Assembly (NCBI GenBank): GCA_003116995.1
Contig: BDSL01000079.1
Coordinates: forward strand, 310,001-374,000
Reading direction: 5' to 3'
Source: Yamagishiella unicocca
Taxonomy: Eukaryota; Chlorophyta; Chlorophyceae; Chlamydomonadales; Volvocaceae
Length of the DNA stretch: 64,000 bases
Shown here: positions 34,401-46,246 of the stretch, one piece after another
How positions within the stretch are numbered: position 1 is the stretch's first letter
How the letters are laid out: each line of letters opens with the position of its first letter
Position numbers and translations under genes: made by a program
The notes under the pieces: model-generated
The model's input: the letters and a program-made list of their open reading frames with translations, nothing else
What the model was told of the DNA's origin: nothing
Database searches by the model: none

Positions 34401-37400
34401 GGTGTCAATGGATCAATGGCAATTATGCTATCAGCAGAACTGCTGTAGCGTCCAAGCATTCTGAGGAAAAAGGTTGGGATAAGCAGCCATGCAATATTCC
34501 TGGTGCATGCGCTGAATCTGACATAAAGCCGACACCACATGGCGGCGATCTTTGACTCCCACCTTCCACTGGCTTGTCGGAGCCCCCATCCTCCGCAGAG
34601 GGTGCAGGGATAGGGGTGGCGCCATCACTGTCCGCCTTGGCCTCAGCCTTGGCGTCGCCTTTCCCATCCACCTCTACTGGAGCCTTGCCATCGGCACCTC
34701 CACCATCAGCACGGGCACCATCCGGTGGGCCTTCCATGATCAGCACGTGATGGTGGTCAACAGTCACGGTGCCCTCTGAGCGTGGAGGTCGGGCGAGCTT
34801 GAGCTGCTGGCTGCCATTGGGGCCCTGCTGGTGGTCATGCCCCTGCTGCTGGTGCAGCAGCTGCTGTTGCTGGTGGATGAGCGCCTCCAAACCCAGGGCC
34901 CGGTACACGTTGGCCCGTGCCCCGACATAGGCAGTGTCTGGGTGCAGTGTGGCGGTGATGCGGCCGCCAGAGCCGCCGCTGACACCCTGGAGGATAATGC
35001 GCATTGTGCCACAGTCAGGATGAGGCCCGATGAAGGCCTTTGCCTCCGAAACCACCATCGCGCTGGTGCCCTTGAGGGCACTCTTCTTCTTGCCGGTAGC
35101 CTGCGGCCCAGACGGAGGATTGAGAGGAAATAAACCCGTGGAGGGGGGGAGGGAACAGGGCGTGTGGTGAGGCCTGATGGGGTGATGGGAGAGTCACATG
35201 GAGCTCTGAATGGGGCGAAAGCCACGCACCTAAAACAGTGATGGTTCGGGATATGGACCTCACGGGTCGTAAAGTAACTCATTTGCGGGCTCTGTCGCAT
35301 ACACACACCCTCCACCTCCCGTGCCCCACTCTCGTACCCCACCGCCCCGCCCCCTTCCCCCACTGTCCACCCCACCATCAGATCCTCCCAGCTCATGCCC
35401 TTATTAATGTCCAGCAGCCTACATGAATAGGGGCAGGGGAGTCCCAGGGTGGATCAGGGATGGAGGGCGACACAGGGGGTGAGTAGTTTCAGCTGCCAGG
35501 CCGCACCATGGTGGGCTGTGATGATGAGTGGCACTACTCTCCCAACACCATGCCACCGCCGCCACCGCCAACACCATGTCCTTTGGGGACTCACCCAGCA
35601 GCGGGAGGGGGCTAGTGAGGTTTAGGATTTCCACTGCCCCTCGCAAACCATGCCCCAACTCACTTGCTGAGCGGCATGCGCTGCAGTGCTGAAGGTGGCA
35701 GGCCCACGATGAGCCCCGTGCTGACATCAGCCCGGCGGATGATCAGCTTGTCGTCGAACTCCACTACACCGGTCAGGAGGTCTCGGCGCCACCTGCCGAA
35801 CGGCACGTGGAGGGTGTGGTACGGTGTGGCCATGAGGTGTGGTTGGTGTCGCAGGGTTGGTGTCGCAGGGTTGGTGTCGCAGGGTTGGTGTCGCAGGGTT
35901 GGTGTCGCAGGGTTGGTGTCGCAGGGTTGGTGTCGCAGGGTTGGTGTCGCAGGGTTGGTGTCGCAGGGTTGGTGTCGCAGGGTTGGTGTCGCAGGGTTGG
36001 TGTCGCAGGGTTGGTGTCGCAGGGTTGGTGTCGCAGGGTTGGTGTCGCAGGGTTGGTGTCGCAGGGTCATCAGGGTGGTAAGACAGGCAAACCACAGCAG
36101 CAGTTAAGGTGGATTCGGGTGGATTGAGGTGTGCAAGAATGCCGTATTTAGACGCCCTTGCCCTGAACACCCCTCCCGCGCAGACGACCCCTCCCCAGGC
36201 ACTCAAACCCCTCTAGCGACGCTGCCATCCATTCGTACAGCTGAAGAAACCCGATCAACAGCCAGATGATCCCAACCGCCAGTGAGCTACTACTTACAAG
36301 GTAATGTGCGCTAATGATCTGCCAGCAGCACCCTCTGCCTCGATTTCTGCCTCCGCGGCTGCGGTTGCGGCATCTGCACTGACACCCCCAGCCAACATGT
36401 CCTGCTGGGCTGCCTTGCCGTACAACGCCCACAATCCCCCTCCGTTCAGCAAGTCTGCCACGTCCACAACCTCGGACTGCAGGCAGGCGCTGCGGCCCAA
36501 AGGTCGGCGCGGCCCCGCCTTGGGGTCGATGTTTGGCAGGCTGTCCTCGGTTTCAGGGCTGTGCACCTTGACCCGCCAGCTGGTCCCCGGCATCTCCGCC
36601 TCCCTGTCCAGCAGACTCAGCAGCAGCAGCTCCAGCTGGTGGGCGCCGGCCTTGGTGCGCCACTCCGCAAACACGTCGATGCAGTCTGCAAGGTTGGAGC
36701 CCACGGCAGCCGAGGCCATGAAGCCAAAGAGGGTTGAGTTGGGCTGGTCCACCGACAGGATCTTTCCTTCCATGGTGCAGAGCACTGACATCCGCTTGTC
36801 CGAGTACATGGCCGCAGAAGAGTAGGTATCCACTTTGGCCACCTGGAGGAAGGGGGGGTGTCGTGGGGAAGGGCGGGATGGGGAGCGAGAGGAGGTAGTT
36901 GTAGTGGGAAAGGGGTGTGGGTTCGACAAGCTCAGGTGGACGTGGGGATAGCCGATGAGGCGAGGCACGGGTGAGTTGCGGGGCAAGAGCTAGACACCAA
37001 CAGCACACTTGTTTGGGCTCAATGAGGGGCGGGAGTAGCACGGTAGGCGGAGCCCCATTGGTTGGTACAGCCATACATACACGGCTGATTCCCAACTCGA
37101 CCGTCTGGCAACCTTGCACATGAAAGCCTGCTTTCTGAGCTAGCCGTCCAGCCGGCTGCTGGGCTTCACACATTAAATGCTCAGACAGGTGACAAATGTC
37201 CTTATGTGGCACGTACCTGCATTATATGCTTAGTGTGACCACTGGCGGTAGCAACGTCATCCTCCCTGGAGGTGACCTTGAGCCGAACCGCCACATTGGC
37301 GCCGTTGCTGTTAACCAGGTTGACCAGCCGCCCGGCGCGGCAGCTGGTAGGAGGGATGGTGGTGGGTGTATCCTGTCAGGGGGTGGAGATGTGCAAGGGT

Positions 37401-40400
37401 GTTTGTTGTGTCGTTGGTTAGTGTTCGAGAGAAACTACAGCAGCTTGACGATGAAGTACTCCCAACATCATAATACATTTATGTGGCTTATTACATTTAC
37501 GTGGTTTGCCTTGTGGAAAACACGAAACTTTACAGCCTGATGTTGGGGTAAATACATATATTAACACTGTATGCAAATATACTTACGAGGCGTTGGTAGC
37601 TTTTATGCACTCCAACGCCTTCTTTACCCATCGCTGATCCGCCCATCACACCATGACCACGGTTGGACGAACCCATGGCTCCCGTGTTGAGACCCAGACA
37701 CCGCCCACCATCCAGGACACCCACTCTACCCCGCCGGATGCTCCGCTACCCGCCCGCCCGCGGGCGGGCGGGTACGTCCTACACACCCGTCCCATTGCTC
37801 CTACACTACCCACCCGCAGGTGCTTGGCGTGCATGGTGGCGAAGGGCTCTGGCAGCACCATCTCCAGCTTCATGCGAAGAAAGTTGCGCAGCGGGTAGCC
37901 CAGCATGGCAGCCACGTCCCACGTGGCGAACACCAGCGAGCCGCGCGTGTCGCAAACCATCACCCCGTCCGTGCAGCCGTCAGTGCGGTGCATGTTGAGG
38001 ACGAGGATGCGCTGCGAGTCGGTGCCCCCCGGGGTGACTGTCACCTTGATGGGCAGGGGGGCCAGGTACCTGCGTAGGTGGGAGAGTACAGGGGGGAGCG
38101 GGAGCGAGGGCGAGCGAGTTGCGGCTGGAGGATGGGAGGGGCTCATTCAGACTGCGGTGGGAGGGGCCGTGTCTAGGGGCCGGGTGGCAGACGAGGGGGG
38201 CAGCAGGGAGCACACAGCCACGGCATTTGCAGCGCCAACAGCAATCAATTGCGTAATCCCACTGGCCAGCCAATCAACCAGGTATCCAAGCGATGCCGGG
38301 AGGTCGTACGCTCGCGCAGCGCCCCGCCACCCACCGGTGCGCCATCTCCAGGGTGAGGCTGATCTCTCCCGACAGAAGCTTGTCGTACGACACTGTCTTG
38401 CAGGTCTCCAGCAGCTCGTCCACGGCGCCCATATCAGTTGCCAGAGTACGGAAGTTGCGGCCCACCTGGCGCACAGCAACACACATGGTGGTGGTAAGCA
38501 TCGCGCCAAGGTAGGCCCGCAGCGCCACGGGTGGGCCACATGATGGGCGGCTGTGGGGCCACATGATGAGCGGCTGTGTGCGTTGCCTGGCCCTACCTAT
38601 GAGGACGTCATGGCATGGATGGCAGCCCTCCCAAAGATGCCTGCACCACGCCGCCTTGCCCCGCCCCCGCCCCGCCCACCATGTCCTCCCCCAGCATGCC
38701 CGTGAGGCTTGCGAACTGCGGGTCGGTGCACAGGATGATGCCGTTGGGGGCCAGCCAGGCGCGAACGTTGCGTGGATCCATCGGCGCGGGTTTCAGGAGC
38801 CCCAGGAAGACGGCATCACTGTGGGCGGGGGGCCACCAAGGGTGTGTGGGGGGGGGTGGGCGGGGTCAGGGTCGGCCAGCGCCAGGCCCTTGCTAATCCG
38901 AGGCTGGGCGGCGTCATATATATATTTTATTTGTGACCCGCGGTATTACTCACGTGCCCATTCCCGACAGCTTGGTCACGCAGAGTTGGAGCGGGAAGAC
39001 GTAGCGGTCCTGAGGGATCAGACAGGACGGCGGGTGAGGAAGGGTCGGGACAGGGGGCCAAGGGTGGAGCGGAAGGCCCCGGAATGACGGAAGCCACCCC
39101 AAGCAAGCCATGTTGCAAATTAGGAGGGAGCTGCCGGATCTGATCTCTGATACGGGTCCAGCACTCAGTCACGGTTCCCAAACCCTCCCCCCCTACACAC
39201 CTTGTGCAGCGCCACCACGTCACGAACGGTGTCCAGGATGTGCGGCTCACCGCCCTGTGGTGCGGTGGGTGGTGGCAGGGAACCCGCGGTCGATCAGTGG
39301 GGAAAGGAATGGAAGGGGATGTGTGCGTCGTGCATCAGAACCCGGGCAAGCTGCACTACGGCTGCCTGCCAATGCACAGAGGGCAACATACAAATACATC
39401 CATCGAACACGGGAAACAACAAGCAGCAGTTCACCCCAATCCTGCCAAGCTGCCAGGCTGCCGGCTGAGGCCCCCGCACCTCGCCACCGCCCTTCTAGAC
39501 CCAAAACCGCCTCACCACTCGCTCCACCACCCGCCCCACCACCAGTCCCACCACCCGCCCCACCACCCGCCTGTGAGTATCGGGTCAGGTAGCTGGCGTG
39601 GCGGCCGGAGAAGGGCTGCGGCATGATCATGCTGACGTTACTGCCCTGCGCAGCCCCAGATGTAGCGGGTGAACGAAGAGGAGCGGCAAGAGAAAGGAGG
39701 CAAGAGGGGATCAAGATGTACTGCAAAGGTCTCAAAACTGGTCAAGAGCTACAATACCCCCCTTTACCGCCACGAGCTGACCGACAGGCGGATATGCTAC
39801 TGCCGCAGCTCCTCTATCTGCGGACCGACGCAGTGCGTTCAGTACTGCGCCGCTGCTGCTGCCAGCCCCTAGTAGGTGCCGGCACCGCAGCAGCTGCTGT
39901 GGCCACCGCCGCCACTGCCCAAGTGCCCAGCAGGCTGCTACACTGTCTATATATGCTGCTCCTCCCTGCTCCCCGCCCATTCATTCGAGCACACTTACCT
40001 CCAGCTCCGCCCGGCTGTAGCCCAGCAGCTCCGTCACACACTGCGGGAGGAAGAAGCACGGCGGCGCGTTGAAGGGAGGCGGAAGGAGGGAGTCATGTGA
40101 TGGGCGCCGCCACCTCACCCCTTGCGCCAGCCCGAATACCCCACATTAAAAATCGTACACTGGACGTACGCACGGCCAACAGGCACCGCCGCTCCTTTGC
40201 CCGCCTACACCCTCTTCCATCCTCCCTTCCCAGCTCCCACCCATAGCCCGAGCGGGCCTCCTCTCCCTCACCGAGTTGACCATGAGGAGTTTCCCCTCCG
40301 CGTTGATGACGATGCACGCATCCTCATGCAAGTCCATGGAGGTCAGGAACTCCGGCTTTCCGACGCCTTGGATCTGCACGGGTGGGACAATATCCCGGAA

Positions 40401-43400
40401 ATAAAAGAGGATGGAAGGAAGGAAGGAAGGAAGGAAGGAAGGGAGGCACCTACGCTTCGGCACACGCCGTGGCTATGGCGGTGACCGGGTACTAGCAGCG
40501 CGGTTGTAGGAATGGAGCAGGGCAGGGTCCTCTGGGGCTGAACTAACCATTATGGGTGTGGCGCAGGGTGGCGGCATCCTTGTTCCCCTCCCACCTTGGC
40601 TCCGAAACCAATTACCCCAACCCCGTGTTAGGGCCCTGGAATCACATCACCACCCAGCACCCTCTACCAGCCCGCCCCACCTTGAGGTCCAGCGACAGCA
40701 GGCCGTCGCCGCCTCCGTTGCGGGCCGCCTCGGTGTAGGCGCGGGTGGCTGCTATGGGGTCGTTCCTCACGTCCTCCAGGAACTTGCCGTAGCAGCGCAG
40801 CAGCTTGCCGTTGTTGGGGTAGCGCTCCAGGACCCTGGGGAGGGCGGGCGTGGCGCAGGCAGGGATAGGGGGGCCGTTGTGATGTTGCGTGGGAGAGTGC
40901 GGAGCGTACAGCAGTGCTGCGGATCGATGCGAGGAGGCGTCTCCCAGCCGGCAGCCGTCTTCCGCCCCCCTTCCCATCCTCACCTCTTGTACACCTGGTG
41001 TGCCGCCTCCGTCGCCGCGTCCATCTCCCGCAGCGTTGCCTCCACCGCTGCTGTGCGCACCGACGAGCGCAGCATCAGCTGCCAGAAGTCGCGTTGGGCG
41101 CCCAGGGCGGCCTTGTGCACCCGGATGACGGCCCTGAGGCGAGTAGGTCGGACAAGGGAAGCTTATGATGGGATGGCGGGGAAATGGGGGTTGAGGAAAG
41201 CTGGGGGGAGGCGCTTGTGGTAGTGGGTTCATCGAGACGGCAGCCCCGTACCAAACGCGCACTTCCGACCCACTCTCTGGCCATGACCCCACCTGTAGTT
41301 CCTCTTGAATTCGACGTAGCTCTGCAGGTCCAGCTGCCCCTCCTGGCCGTCCTTGAGCCGCTTGCTGTTCTCGACGGTGTAGAAGATTTGGTAGCGCTGC
41401 ACCAGACTGCGGGGGAAAACGGATGACGAGTAGACCCGGGGCAGGTCCGAGCGAACGAGCGCAATAAGCATTTCTCCAGCTCACGTCGGCATGGGTACTC
41501 TTCCCCCTTTCCCACAGAATCTAAGCCCCACGCCATAGGGCCATCCTCACCCCCACCCCCTGCCCTCTCCCCCTGCCCTGCCCTCACCTGGGCCCTCCCT
41601 TGAGCGCCAGCTGCAGCTGCGTCCTCGCTGCGGGGCCGTCCCGCTTGACCTCCATCTGGAAGTTGGCGTACAGGATGAGCAGGCCCACGTCGCCAGGGAA
41701 CTCGGCCATGCCGCACTGCGAGGCGGGGAGGAGCCGCAGTGGACCCGGGGGAAGTGAGAGGCGGGCGACACGAGCGAAAACACGGGTGGGGGAAGGGCAT
41801 GGGGAGGACGCGGACGGCAGGTACGCCGACGGGGCAGGTACGCCGGCGACTGGTCGGTGGGGTGGGTGCTGGGAGGTTTAGGAACGAAGGCCGTAGGCGG
41901 TGAGGCTGGTGGGAGGTGCCGCTTAAAGGGGGCGTATCGGTTACGACAGGCCCCGGCACACCGCACCTTGATGATGGTTTCCCCGAGGTGTGCCGCCTCC
42001 TCCAGCACAATATCGTCAATGTCGAAGCGGCGCATTGCGCGGGACAGCACCTCCACGTCAGCTGCGAGGGCGGCAGGCGGGGGGGGCCGCCGTCAGGTCG
42101 GTACGTAGGTGGGGGGCCCGTGGTGGTGCTGCCATGGCGCGGGACAGCACGTTCACGTCGGCTGTGGTTTAACCATCTTCAGGGTCTTAGGCGGCAGGTG
42201 GGGGGCGGGATTCACGACAGTATGTGACGCTGTGGCGGGCCGGGTAGAAGGGTGAGCGAGCAGATCCTGCGGCCGTGGGGGGCCGTGACTTCGGGGTTTT
42301 GCAGTACAGAAGAAAATTTTGGGTTTGGCGGCAAGGGTGTCCGGTGCGGTATCACTTGGTCAAACCCTCCCCAGGCCCTGCCCCTCCGCTCCAAACCCTC
42401 TCATCCGCAAAGCAAGCCCCGCCGACAAACACGCCTTCCTACGATGCCCTCCAAGCTGCCACACCTACCGGGAGACGAGAAGCGATGCACCTTGAGCTGC
42501 TTGGCGGTCGCCGCATCCAGGTTGCGGAACCGGGGGGCGGGGCGCATGCGGAAGCGCGACCACATGGCGGTGACGGCGGCGCCGAACAGCAGGGCGGGGA
42601 AGATGCCGTACAACACGATCTGCGGGTCACCGAGGCGGGCGCTCGGCATAAGTCGCAGGACGGTGCGGCTTGAGGGCCGTCAGAACGGCGCCCTGCAGTT
42701 GGGGCCCTCCAAAACACACCCCCTCTCCTCCGCGAGGCTGAGTAAAACCCTAACCCTAAACCCTAAACCCTAAACCCTAAACCCTAAACCCTAAACCCTA
42801 AACCCCTTCCGGCCCGGCGCACCATGACGCATTCAGCCGCGTTCTTGTCGTTGTTCAGGTCCATGGCCAGATGGACGGCGCTGCGAGGTGGAAACGCCGG
42901 TCCGGGGGGGGGTTCGGGTCGGAGTGGAGGTCATGGTCCCCGGAGGTGTGTAAAGGTGCCGGAGGGAGGTGATCTGACGTTGCACCCACAAGGGGCGGGC
43001 ACGAGGCAGGTCATGGCAGACCAGCATGTTGCAGGGCCGCGTGGTTGATATAACCTCATCCCCTGCCTCCGTCGTCCGCACGCTTCCCCAGCCCCGGCCC
43101 CCTTGGTTTCCCGACCACGCCCCGGCCAAAACCCTAAAACGCGCCGGCTCACCACATGTACGTCACTGCCACCCATGTGCCCACCCAGGCATCGTTGATG
43201 TACAGCCGCAAGAAGGGCAGCTGCGTGGGCATGAGGTGGGGGATGACAGGGGCCGGAGGGTGATGAGCGGAGGACGAGGAGAGGGCTGAAACCTCACACT
43301 GGGAGGCCCCACGCGATTCAGCCGTCGAGCTGTGGTTGACAGCAGACCTGGCTGGTCGCAAGCCGGGAGCAATGGCGACGCCACTCGCCCACGCCTGAGC

Positions 43401-46246
43401 TCGCTCCCCCACTCTCCTCCTGTCCTGCCCCGCCCCCCCTCGACATCCTCCTCCTGAAGCCGTCCCCCCTGGACTCACCGCCTTGAAGTTGTACCAGGTG
43501 ATGAGCACGGCAAGCAGCAGCATCACCACCGCCTGCGCCTTGCCCGCCGAGACCATCGTATCAGCAGCGATGACGAACGCGGCCTGCACGGAAGGGTAGT
43601 TACAGGGGCCACGGCGTTGGTTAGCTTGCTTCTTCACCATGTCCAGGCAGGCTAAGTAAGGCCCAGCTGGAGAGGTAACAGGTTGGGCTGGGTGGTTCGG
43701 TTGTTGCCCGCACCTATTGCAGCCCATGAGCAAGCCTCCCACACGGCGTCATCCGAACCCTCATCTACTGGCGTCCACGGCTCCCCTCTCCTCGCTCACA
43801 GCATTTCCAGGCGTCCCAGGCTACCCGCGCGTACACCTACCTTCAGCACCAGCACCCGCAGCCGCGCGACCGCGGCCGGGGAGGCCATGATACCGCGGGC
43901 CACCGGATTGAGGTCGCAACCCGCAACCAGCTGTGGCAACATGCGGGAGGGAGGAATCGAACAGGGGACCGCAGATATGAGGGCGAGGTCCATGGGGCAT
44001 CTTGGCGGCTGGCGGCATGTTTGCTCCGGCGCGGGCTCCCCGGACAGCCCATGACGTGCCCCTCTGCCTTCCCCCCCCCACAACCACGGGTTAACTCTCA
44101 TACCCCACAACCACCGTGACCGCCAAAGAAGCAGCCGACGCCTCCGGCCCACCAGCGCCGCCCGATCGGTCCGCTGCCCAACCCCTCACTCATAACACGG
44201 AGACTCCTCCTTCCCCCCCTCTGCTAACCCCGCCTCCTCCCCACCATGAGCGCTGTGGCCACGAAGAACACCACCCCCGTGACCGCCGCCACCACCAGCA
44301 GAATGATGTGCTCCCCAGACAGGCACTCTGAGAGGGCGAGGAGAAGGGACGGAAAGCAGCAGCAGAGGAGGGGATGATGACGACAACCAGCAGGAGGACG
44401 GGGAAGACGAGAGTAAACTCAGCAGTGGGAAGCCATACACGCCTGTTTTCGCCGCCGCTCCCTCCCAGCCCCCCTCCCCTCGCCTCCCTCCTCCCAGAAA
44501 ACTGCACTCACGGACTTCCGGCCAGACGTTGTGGGGGTGTCCCGGCGCCCCGAATTGGCAGTTGAACAGGAAGAGGATGTAGTCGAATATGGCCACGTAC
44601 AGGATGTTAAACATCGCATCAGTGAACTTCTGGAGCAGTCGAGCAAATCGGTGCAACCACTTGGAGTGGTCCTGCGGAGGGCGGGGATGGCAGCGCGCAA
44701 GGCGCCGTGGGGAGGTGTCGGCAGCCAGAACCCGACCCCGGATGGTGCATCGCTAATGCTGGCCAGGAGCTGGAAGGCGCACGGCTGTGGGCACTGTGAG
44801 TCCGGCCCGCATTTATCATGATGCAATCCTATATGACACCTGGTCGCCCCTTGTGGCGTCTGTCGTACTCCACTCCTCCTCTTCGGTTTCACCCCCACCT
44901 GCTTCCGCATGGCGAAGGTGAGCGCCCCGATGGCCCCCACCACCGTGAAGATGACCGCCACCAGCACGTAGAAGATATGGATGTACGTGCGGTAGCCCTA
45001 AGGGGGGGGAGGGGGGAAATGGAAGGGGCAGGAAGGGGAGGAGGGGGAGGAGGGGGCGCAGGTCAGGAGGGCAGGGGATGGAGGGAAAGATCTCTGGCGG
45101 GTTGGTGAAAGGATTGGTGGGGCGCGGACACAGGAATGCCATAATATTTTAATATTTCGAACGTATATTGATAGAATGGATAGAGATACATATTGCTGGT
45201 GACCTTCTTACAGTATGTAGGAGCACTATTTTTACGGTACCGGTATGTAGTTGCAATGTCTTCTGCAGTAGCGTTTTTTACGGTATGTAGTAGCACTGTT
45301 CACCAAAATGAATTCCGTCATGAATGTGCATTAATTCAATCCAACACTAATCATACGTTTGGCATGCAACGTAGACGAGAGGTCGGGCACGGTCGGGCGA
45401 CTGTAGTGAGTGGGCGCACGCCAGGCGCGGAGTCAATTGCTCGGGGTCAGCACGTACGGCTACAGATACGAGGGCGGGTGGGCCTTGGGGGCGACGTTCG
45501 GCATCCCGACGCCGTGCGCCAGTGCGAGACTTGGCTACTAGCACTAGAAGAGGCCGCCAGGTGCTTGCTGACACTTGTACTGTGGCTCCTCCTGCTACTC
45601 CTCCGGCTCCTGCTTCTGTTTCCCAACATGCTGCTGGCACGGCCTCCCATAAGGGCCGCGCAAACGAGTCAGGAGCCTCGAGCCTTCGCGTCTGCCACTA
45701 GTTACCGCAGCAGGTATCGGACAGTGCAGCCTGTCAGCCTGCCAGCCACGCAGCAAGCGGCACTCACCCAGATGTGCGACACCGGCGTGACCGGCTGCGC
45801 CCAGCGCAGCACCTTCCACACGGGGTTGCTGGTGTCCAGCGGCCAGTGGTTGGGGTTGAAGACCACCAGGAAGGGCACCAGCCCCTCCAGCACGATCTTG
45901 ATGATGGCCCATATCCAGCTATCCGAGGTCTTGCTCCGGGACAGCGTGTACCTGGGGCAGGGGCACGGGGTAGGGAGCCGGTGAATGGCAGGGAAGGGCC
46001 CGGCCGACGTGGGAGGTCAGGTGTAGTTGGCGCGAGGGGGGGGGGCGGGGTCTGAGCGGCGGTTTGGAGACGCAACGAGGGGGCTGGGAGCAGCTGCGGC
46101 AGCGGGGTAAATCGGGGTCGTGGAGAGGCAGCATCTGTAGGAGGAACAGTACTAGCCGGCAATGTTTATCAGGCCGGTGACGCAAACAGCGGAGCTGCTC
46201 ACATGCTGCTGAAGATGGCTTCCTGCAGAGTCTTGTTCTGTTCCAT
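25504..46246 (-). CDS. Giant TmcB-like PAS-domain multi-pass membrane protein
   Basis: A very large integral membrane protein related to the Dictyostelium tiny macrocysts protein B (TmcB) family, which is greatly expanded in volvocine algae. Its biochemical role is unknown; the PAS module suggests sensing of a small molecule, redox state or light. I reconstruct 45 exons totalling 7314 nt (2437 residues plus stop), every junction in phase. Order: N-terminal membrane segments, helical TmcB-type repeat region, PAS tandem, variable disordered middle, and C-terminal membrane segments ending at TGA 25506-25504. The chosen start is ATG 46246-46244. Upstream, an acceptor-like CTCGCAG before a further ATG suggests a 5' UTR intron or a slightly longer N-terminus. 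Two introns appear to use GC donors. The large introns carry minisatellites and a telomeric repeat. Confidence 0.88.
27271..27345 (+). repeat. R1 dispersed repeat copy (TmcB-like gene)
   Basis: GGTTCGAGGGAAACCCGTGG is followed by a (GT)n insertion and then ATGAAAAACGTATTACGCAA. It lies in the intron between exons 27755 and 27185, next to the 43-bp array. Confidence 0.6.
27475..27743 (+). repeat. 43-bp minisatellite with A/B higher-order alternation
   Basis: Six full units begin GACGCCACACCGGGCT at 27475, 27518, 27561, 27604, 27647 and 27690, then a truncated copy. Units alternate strictly between CTACTCGCGG and CTGCTCGCGG, so the true period is 86 bp. The array ends about 10 bp from the coding end of exon 27888-27755. 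Confidence 0.9.
30067..30097 (+). repeat. R1-related fragment
   Basis: The word GGTTGCAAGGAAAATCCGTA, followed by TACACGTGTAC, matches the R1 left end. It lies in the TmcB-like intron between exons 30422-30295 and 29920-29799. Confidence 0.45.
32639..35792 (-). other. TmcB-like gene: variable middle, exons 26-31
   Basis: Exons: 35792-35664, 35418-35376, 35100-34563, 34366-34182, 33706-33223 and 32817-32639. After a short ordered stretch (WRRDLLTGVVEFDDKLIIRR), the sequence becomes low in complexity: a Gln/His-rich run, acidic and Gly/Ser-rich segments, and Arg/Ser-rich patches. It reads as a long disordered cytosolic linker between the PAS tandem and the C-terminal membrane block. The intron after the exon ending at 34182 appears to start with GCAGGT. 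Confidence 0.7.
35841..36064 (+). repeat. 14-bp minisatellite, 16 perfect copies
   Basis: The unit GGTTGGTGTCGCAG is repeated head to tail exactly 16 times (224 bp) with no mismatch, in the - strand intron between exons 36842-36298 and 35792-35664. As 14 is not a multiple of three, all frames stay open and give spurious repetitive proteins on both strands. Confidence 0.97.
36298..40373 (-). other. TmcB-like gene: PAS tandem, exons 16-25
   Basis: Exons: 40373-40272, 40040-39999, 39645-39571, 39254-39201, 39009-38954, 38818-38680, 38465-38335, 38069-37814, 37372-37217 and 36842-36298. Four PAS-like segments are visible. PAS1: DACIVINAEGKLLMVNS through ELLGYSRAELEGSNVSMIMP. PAS2: WLAPNGIILCTDPQFASLTG. 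PAS3: GVMVCDTRGSLVFATWDVAA with MLGYPLRNFLRMKLEMVLPE. PAS4: SVLCTMEGKILSVDQPNSTL. PAS1 and PAS3 follow the classic order of core, alpha helix and PAS-loop. I see no conserved Cys in the flavin-binding NCRFLQ context, so a LOV photoreceptor is not indicated; the ligand is unknown. Confidence 0.8.
40411..40440 (+). repeat. GGAA microsatellite
   Basis: A short (GGAA)n run in a TmcB-like intron, just upstream on the coding strand of the first PAS exon. Confidence 0.85.
40681..42061 (-). other. TmcB-like gene: helical TmcB repeat exons 11-15
   Basis: Exons: 42061-41967, 41715-41588, 41406-41293, 41133-40984 and 40834-40681. The encoded stretch is helical and charged and includes FKRNYRAVIRVHKAALGAQR, a long alpha-helix through MLRSSVRTAAVEATLREMDA, and KLLRCYGKFLEDVRNDP. 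This is the TPR-like region characteristic of TmcB relatives, and it precedes the PAS tandem as expected. Confidence 0.75.
42469..46246 (-). other. TmcB-like gene: N-terminal membrane exons 1-10
   Basis: Exons, high to low: 46246-46203, 45951-45768, 44997-44899, 44671-44512, 44327-44245, 43930-43841, 43583-43479, 43220-43153, 42880-42823 and 42619-42469. Hydrophobic segments include IIKIVLEGLVPFLVVF, YVLVAVIFTVVGAIGALTF, ILYVAIFDYILFLFN, ILLVVAAVTGVVFFVATAL, VVMLLLAVLITWY, WVGTWVAVTYM and IFPALLFGAAVTAMW. This gives about seven candidate membrane passes separated by short loops. Confidence 0.8.
42748..42802 (-). repeat. Interstitial telomere-type repeat (TTTAGGG)n
   Basis: One CCCTAA is followed by seven perfect CCCTAAA heptamers (42754-42802). 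It lies in the TmcB-like intron between exons 42880-42823 and 42619-42469, about 20 bp downstream of the splice donor. Read on the gene strand it is (TTTAGGG)n. Confidence 0.97.

Noticed and set aside
35660..36206. Long repetitive ORFs on both strands through the 14-bp array
   Set aside because: They arise because a 14-bp unit without stops is open in every frame; the region lies in an intron of the TmcB-like gene with good splice sites on both sides.
36298..40373. LOV-type blue-light receptor
   Set aside because: The PAS segments lack the flavin-binding cysteine context (NCRFLQ-like), so only a generic PAS call is justified.
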